Below are positions 60,142 to 64,000 of a DNA stretch of 64,000 nt, piece after piece; within the stretch, counting starts at the first letter, position 1, and the number at the start of each line of letters is the position of its first letter. The translations under genes were made by a program, and so were the position numbers. The notes beneath the pieces were generated by a model. The model did no database searches. It worked only from the letters and a program-made list of their open reading frames with translations, and was not told the origin of the DNA. The stretch is from Amycolatopsis sp. NBRC 101858 (lineage in GTDB: Bacteria; Actinomycetota; Actinomycetes; Mycobacteriales; Pseudonocardiaceae), in NCBI RefSeq assembly GCF_030269325.1, contig NZ_BSTD01000003.1:868001-932000 (forward strand), written 5' to 3'.

Positions 60142-62763
60142 TCAGGAAGCCGGAAGAGCCGCCAACCGCGTCGTGATGCGGTCGATGTCCGCCGCCGCTG
60201 TCTCCTTGCGCACCTTGATCTTGTCGACCACGTGCTCCGGGGCCTTCGCGATGAACGCCTCGTTGCCCAGCTTCGCCTCCGTCTGGGTCAGTTCCTTCCG
60301 GGCCGCCGCCAGGTCCTTCTCCAGCCGCTTGCGCTCCGCTGCCACGTCGACCGTGCCCGACAGGTCCAGCTCCACCGTCACCACGCCGGCCGCCAGGGCC
60401 ACCTCGAGGGACGCGCTCGCCGCGAAGTCCTCGGCAGGCGGGGTCAAGCGCACCAGTGACCGGACCGCCTCTTCGTGGCCGCCCGCGTAACCCGCCAGGC
60501 GGGCCGCCACCTTCTGGCCCGGCTTCAGGCCCTGGTCGGCGCGGAAGCGGCGGATCTCCGTCACCAGCTTCTGGACGTCCGCGATCCGGGCGTCCGCCGT
60601 CGGGTCCGCGTAGCCCTCGAACGGAACCGGCCACGCGGCGACGACCAGCGACTCGCCGCCCGTCAGCGCCGTCCAGAGCTTCTCCGTGATGAACGGGATG
60701 AACGGGTGCAGCAGCCGCAGCACCGTGTCCAGCACGTGGCCCAGCACGGCCCGCGTCGACGCGACCCGAGCGGCATCCCCCTGGTACAGCTGGACCTTCG
60801 CCAGCTCCAGGTACCAGTCGCACAGCTCGTTCCAGGTGAACTGGTAGAGCGCGCCCGCCACCTTCGCGAACTGGAAGTCCTCGAACAGGCCGTCCACTTC
60901 GGACACCAGCGCGGCGAGCCGGCCGAGGATCCAGCGGTCGGACTCCGTCAAGCCGGAAGAAGCGGGCAACGGCGCAGCGACCGAAGCCCCGTTCATCATC
61001 GCGAACTTCGTCGCGTTCCACAGCTTCGTGCAGAAGTTGCGGGAGCCCGCCGCCCACTCGTCGGCCAGGGCCATGTCCGCGCCCGGGTTCGCGCCGCGGG
61101 CCAGGGTGAACCGGGTGGCGTCCGCGCCGTACGCGTCCATCCACTCCAGCGGGTCGATCACGTTGCCGCGCGACTTCGACATCTTCTTGCCGTTCGCGTC
61201 GCGGATCAGGCCGTGCAGGTACACGTGGTCGAACGGCTGCTTGCCGTCCATCTGGTGCACCCCGAACATCATCATCCGGACGACCCAGAAGAACAGGATG
61301 TCGTAGCCGGTGGACAGCACGCTGGTCGGGTAGAACTTGGCCAGGTCGTCCGAAGACGCGGGCCAGCCCAGCGTCGACATCGGCCACAGGCCCGAAGAGA
61401 ACCACGTGTCCAGCACGTCCGGGTCCTGCGTCCAGCCCTCGCCCGACGGCGGCTGCTCGTCCGGGCCGACGCAGACGACTTCACCGTCGGGGCCGTAGTA
61501 CACCGGGATCCGGTGGCCCCACCACAGCTGGCGCGAGATCGTCCAGTCGTGCATGTTGTCGACCCAGTCGAAGTACCGCTTGCCCAGCTCCGGCGGGTGG
61601 ATCTTCGTGCGGCCGTCGCGGACCGCGTCGCCGGCCAGGCGCGCCAGCTCCTCGACCTTGACCCACCACTGCAGCGACAACCGCGGCTCGACGACCGTGT
61701 CGCAGCGCGAGCAGTGGCCGACCGCGTGCACGTACGGGCGCTTCTCGGCCACGATCCGGCCGGCCTCCCGCAGCGCGGCGACGACCGCCGGGCGCGCCTC
61801 GAACCGGTCGAGCCCCTCGAACGGCCCCGGCGCGGTGATCTCGGCGCGCTCGTTCATGATCGTCAGCATCGGCAGGTCGTGCCGGCGGCCGATCTCGAAG
61901 TCGTTCGGGTCGTGCGCCGGGGTCACCTTGACCGCGCCGGTGCCGAACTCGGGGTCGACGTGCTTGTCGGCCACTATCGGGATGCGGCGGCCGGTCAGCG
62001 GCAGCTCGACCTCGGTGCCGACCAGGTGCGCGTACCGCTCGTCGTCGGGGTGGACGGCGACCGCGGTGTCACCCAGCATCGTCTCGGCGCGGGTCGTGGC
62101 CACGACGATCGCGGTGTCGCCGTCGCCGTAGCGGATCGAGACGAGCTCGCCGTCGTCGTCGTTGTGGTCGACCTCGATGTCCGAGAGCGCGGTCTGGCAG
62201 CGCGGGCACCAGTTGATGATCCGCTCGGCGCGGTAGATCAGGCCCTCGTCGAAGAAGTTCTTGAACACCGTCTGGACGGCCTTCGACAGGTTCTCGTCCA
62301 TGGTGAAGCGCTCGCGCGACCAGTCGACGCCGTCGCCGAGGCGCTTCATCTGGCCGAGGATCCGGCCGCCGTACTCGGCCTTCCACTCCCAGACGCGCTC
62401 GACGAACTTCTCGCGGCCCAGGTCGTGGCGCGAAAGGCCCTCGCCGGCGAGCTGGCGCTCGACGACGTTCTGCGTCGCGATGCCCGCGTGGTCCATGCCC
62501 GGCAGCCACAGCACCTCGTAGCCCTGCATGCGACGGCGGCGGCTCATCGCGTCCATCAGGGTGTGGTTGAGCGCGTGGCCCATGTGCAGGGAACCGGTTA
62601 CGTTCGGCGGCGGCAGTACGATCGAGAACGGCGGCTTCTCCGACGCGGCGTCGGCCGTGAAGTACCCGGCCGCTACCCAGCGGTCGTACATCGGTGCTTC
62701 TTCGGCGGCCGGGTCCCAGGCACCCGGAAGGTCGGTGGTCTGCTGCGGAGCGTTCTCGGTCAC
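60142..62763 (-). CDS. valS: Valyl-tRNA synthetase
   Basis: From GTG 62763 the enzyme has 873 residues, normal for actinobacterial ValRS. HIGH appears as PPPNVTGSLHMGHALNHTL, KMSKS as GKKMSKSRGNVIDPLEW; the editing domain (GDTAVAVHPDDERY) and the C-terminal coiled-coil arm (EVALAAGVVTVELDLSGTVDVAAERKRLEKDLAAARKEL over about 800-845) are present. It charges tRNA-Val and hydrolyses mischarged threonine. No T-box leader can fit in the 57-bp gap to the divergent gene. Confidence 0.97.
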   Translation of the reverse strand: MTENAPQQTTDLPGAWDPAAEEAPMYDRWVAAGYFTADAASEKPPFSIVLPPPNVTGSLHMGHALNHTLMDAMSRRRRMQGYEVLWLPGMDHAGIATQNVVERQLAGEGLSRHDLGREKFVERVWEWKAEYGGRILGQMKRLGDGVDWSRERFTMDENLSKAVQTVFKNFFDEGLIYRAERIINWCPRCQTALSDIEVDHNDDDGELVSIRYGDGDTAIVVATTRAETMLGDTAVAVHPDDERYAHLVGTEVELPLTGRRIPIVADKHVDPEFGTGAVKVTPAHDPNDFEIGRRHDLPMLTIMNERAEITAPGPFEGLDRFEARPAVVAALREAGRIVAEKRPYVHAVGHCSRCDTVVEPRLSLQWWVKVEELARLAGDAVRDGRTKIHPPELGKRYFDWVDNMHDWTISRQLWWGHRIPVYYGPDGEVVCVGPDEQPPSGEGWTQDPDVLDTWFSSGLWPMSTLGWPASSDDLAKFYPTSVLSTGYDILFFWVVRMMMFGVHQMDGKQPFDHVYLHGLIRDANGKKMSKSRGNVIDPLEWMDAYGADATRFTLARGANPGADMALADEWAAGSRNFCTKLWNATKFAMMNGASVAAPLPASSGLTESDRWILGRLAALVSEVDGLFEDFQFAKVAGALYQFTWNELCDWYLELAKVQLYQGDAARVASTRAVLGHVLDTVLRLLHPFIPFITEKLWTALTGGESLVVAAWPVPFEGYADPTADARIADVQKLVTEIRRFRADQGLKPGQKVAARLAGYAGGHEEAVRSLVRLTPPAEDFAASASLEVALAAGVVTVELDLSGTVDVAAERKRLEKDLAAARKELTQTEAKLGNEAFIAKAPEHVVDKIKVRKETAAADIDRITTRLAALPAS

Positions 62764-62820
62764 AATGGACAAGTCTACGAACCCGTCACGGCGGGTCACC
62801 CAGGGGGAAGGCACTCTCCG

Positions 62821-63120
62821 ATGGCACAGCCTCAGCAGCCACAGGATCCGGACGATCGGCGCCTGGAGACGCACCCCGACCTGATGAACCCGGACTGGCA
62901 GAAGTTCGCCGAGCGGGACGCCTGGCTGGGTGCGAAGAAGGAGCTCAAGAAGCGCCGCAAGCGCGAGGGCCGCAGCGGCGGTCACCAGCCGGGACACAGC
63001 CGCTGGCCCGGCGTGCTCGCGCTGCTGCTGGTCGTCGTCCTGGTCGCCGCGGCGATCGTCGTGCACCAGATCCAGGGCATCGGCGTCAACGAGGATCCGT
63101 TCCTGTTCTTCGGCTCGTAA
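62821..63120 (+). CDS. Small single-pass membrane protein with HPDLMNPDW motif
   Basis: The 99-residue protein has a cytoplasmic N-terminus with ETHPDLMNPDWQKFAERDAWLGAKKEL, a very basic stretch (KKRRKREGR), one membrane helix (about 63-83) and a short outer tail. I do not recognise a family. It shares its N-terminal motif with the next gene, so the two are paralogous in this part. It is divergent from valS. Confidence 0.75.
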   Translation: MAQPQQPQDPDDRRLETHPDLMNPDWQKFAERDAWLGAKKELKKRRKREGRSGGHQPGHSRWPGVLALLLVVVLVAAAIVVHQIQGIGVNEDPFLFFGS

Positions 63121-63172
63121 CGCCCGGCCCCCGCCGTCGATGTTCAGGCATCGACTTCTGGGGGAAAATCAC

Positions 63173-64000
63173 GTGGACGACGACAACCTGCTCGAATCGC
63201 ACCCGGACCTGATGGACCCGGAGTGGCGCAAGCACGCGCAGACCGACGCCTGGCTGGGCGCCAAGCAAGATCGCAAGCAGTCCCGCAAGCAGCGGAAACG
63301 CACTTCCCGGGGGCCGCACCGCCGCTGGTGGGTCCTCGGCGTGCTGGTGGCGATCCTCGCCGTGACCACCGCGGCCATCGTGGTGGTGGCCGGCCGCCGG
63401 CCCCCGGCGCGTGCGGCCATCCCCGAGACGCCGAACCCGACGCAGGTGGCGCAGTACGCCCACGTCGACCTGGCCCGGCCGTACGCGAACACCCCCGCCC
63501 AGGACTGGACCAAGGGCATCGGCGGCATCACCTCGCCCGCCGCGGCCGCGATCGGCCCGTTCAAGGCCGAAGCGGTCGCCGACGCCTACGCGCAGGCCCG
63601 GCGGGCCATCACCGCCGCCCACCTCGAGCCCGCGGTGCTGTTCTCGCACGATCCGAAGGCCTACCTCGCGCTCTTCGCCCCGGACCAGCGCGAGCAGATG
63701 ACGCCCTGGCTGGCCGAGAAACCGGCGAAGGACAAGGCCGGCTTCGACTCCTACCTGACCGAGATCGCCGACGGCTACCACCTGCTCGACGCGGGGCCCC
63801 GCACGTTCGGCACGCTCACCGCGCACGCCGGCGAGAAGCCGGGCGAGCTGGCCGTGGACGCGAAGTACGTCGTCGCCTTCGCCTTCGACAACGTCCACCC
63901 CGAGTCTCTGACCAGCCCGAACGAGATCGTCAGCTTCCTGCGCGTGGACGAGAAGTTCGTGGTGGTCACCGGCTCGAGCGTCGCGAAGTCCAGCCGGGGG
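63173..64000 (+). CDS. Single-pass membrane protein with HPDLMDPEW motif, 3' end beyond window
   Basis: The frame from GTG 63173 is open for 276 codons to the window end. It starts with ESHPDLMDPEWRKHAQTDAWLGAKQ and a basic stretch, as in the previous gene, then a membrane helix (about 53-75) and a large extracytoplasmic domain beginning PNPTQVAQYAHVDLARPYANTPAQDWTKGIGGI, with HDPKAYLALFAPDQREQM and VDAKYVVAFAFDNVHPESL. No family is recognised; the outer domain could be substrate- or partner-binding. It follows its small paralogue by 52 bp. Confidence 0.8.
   Translation, partial: MDDDNLLESHPDLMDPEWRKHAQTDAWLGAKQDRKQSRKQRKRTSRGPHRRWWVLGVLVAILAVTTAAIVVVAGRRPPARAAIPETPNPTQVAQYAHVDLARPYANTPAQDWTKGIGGITSPAAAAIGPFKAEAVADAYAQARRAITAAHLEPAVLFSHDPKAYLALFAPDQREQMTPWLAEKPAKDKAGFDSYLTEIADGYHLLDAGPRTFGTLTAHAGEKPGELAVDAKYVVAFAFDNVHPESLTSPNEIVSFLRVDEKFVVVTGSSVAKSSRG

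Noticed and set aside
62764..62820. T-box leader for valS
   Set aside because: Only 57 bp separate valS from the divergent gene, far too short for a T-box, and no T-box sequence is visible.

Overview
The window is 64 kb of very GC-rich, gene-dense actinobacterial chromosome, most probably from a Pseudonocardiales member such as Amycolatopsis (genus inferred). Supporting marks are many GTG and TTG starts, F420/PPOX-type oxidoreductases, a mycothiol-dependent maleylpyruvate isomerase-type protein, DasR-type operators, and a gene order that follows the Mycobacterium tuberculosis stretch from lepA (Rv2404c) to valS (Rv2448c). Shared blocks are lepA, rpsT, holA, comEC-comEA, degV-octT-gpgP-rsfS-nadD, proB-obg-rpmA-rplU-rne, ndk, folC and valS. 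Between them sit accessory genes that differ from the mycobacterial layout.

Layout. 0-11.5 kb is accessory: the first codons of a divergent gene, a double-HTH Lrp-type regulator, a secreted RNase Sa-like ribonuclease with a barstar-type inhibitor in a 4-bp overlapping pair, a quinone-type alcohol dehydrogenase, an alpha/beta hydrolase, an APC permease, a nitronate monooxygenase, a MarR gene with a nearby palindrome, and a secreted GH20 hexosaminidase under a perfect-core DasR site. 11.6-25.4 kb is core: lepA, rpsT, holA, thrC behind a SAM-I riboswitch, comEC/comEA, and the DegV, octanoyltransferase, GpgP, RsfS, NadD cluster, which links methylglucose lipopolysaccharide precursor synthesis with ribosome silencing and NAD synthesis. 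25.4-33 kb is accessory: a RecQ helicase with a phosphoribosyltransferase-like tail, an MFS transporter, a second-type ArgS, a PPOX/monooxygenase pair, and a TetR/SDR divergent pair.

33-39.4 kb is the core proB-obg and rplU-rpmA block plus a large RNase E/G. 39.4-53.7 kb is mixed: a subtilase, a DrrAB-like ABC exporter operon, a 1099-residue secreted phosphodiester glycosidase and metallophosphoesterase fusion with a DasR-like site, ndk, a PhoD-type phosphatase, and an aculeacin-acylase-like Ntn hydrolase. 53.9-64 kb holds folC with its DUF4233 partner and valS, separated by a four-kilobase insert (methyltransferase, secreted GDSL esterase, two alpha/beta hydrolases, LysR), then two small paralogous membrane proteins, the last cut by the window edge.

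I see no CRISPR array, transposase, prophage, tRNA or rRNA. The most informative signals are regulatory: the SAM-I riboswitch on a stand-alone thrC, two DasR-type sites on two amino-sugar-related secreted enzymes, a CRP-type site next to a long perfect palindrome in the nadD/recQ gap, and a 21-bp repeat family found between two unrelated convergent gene pairs.
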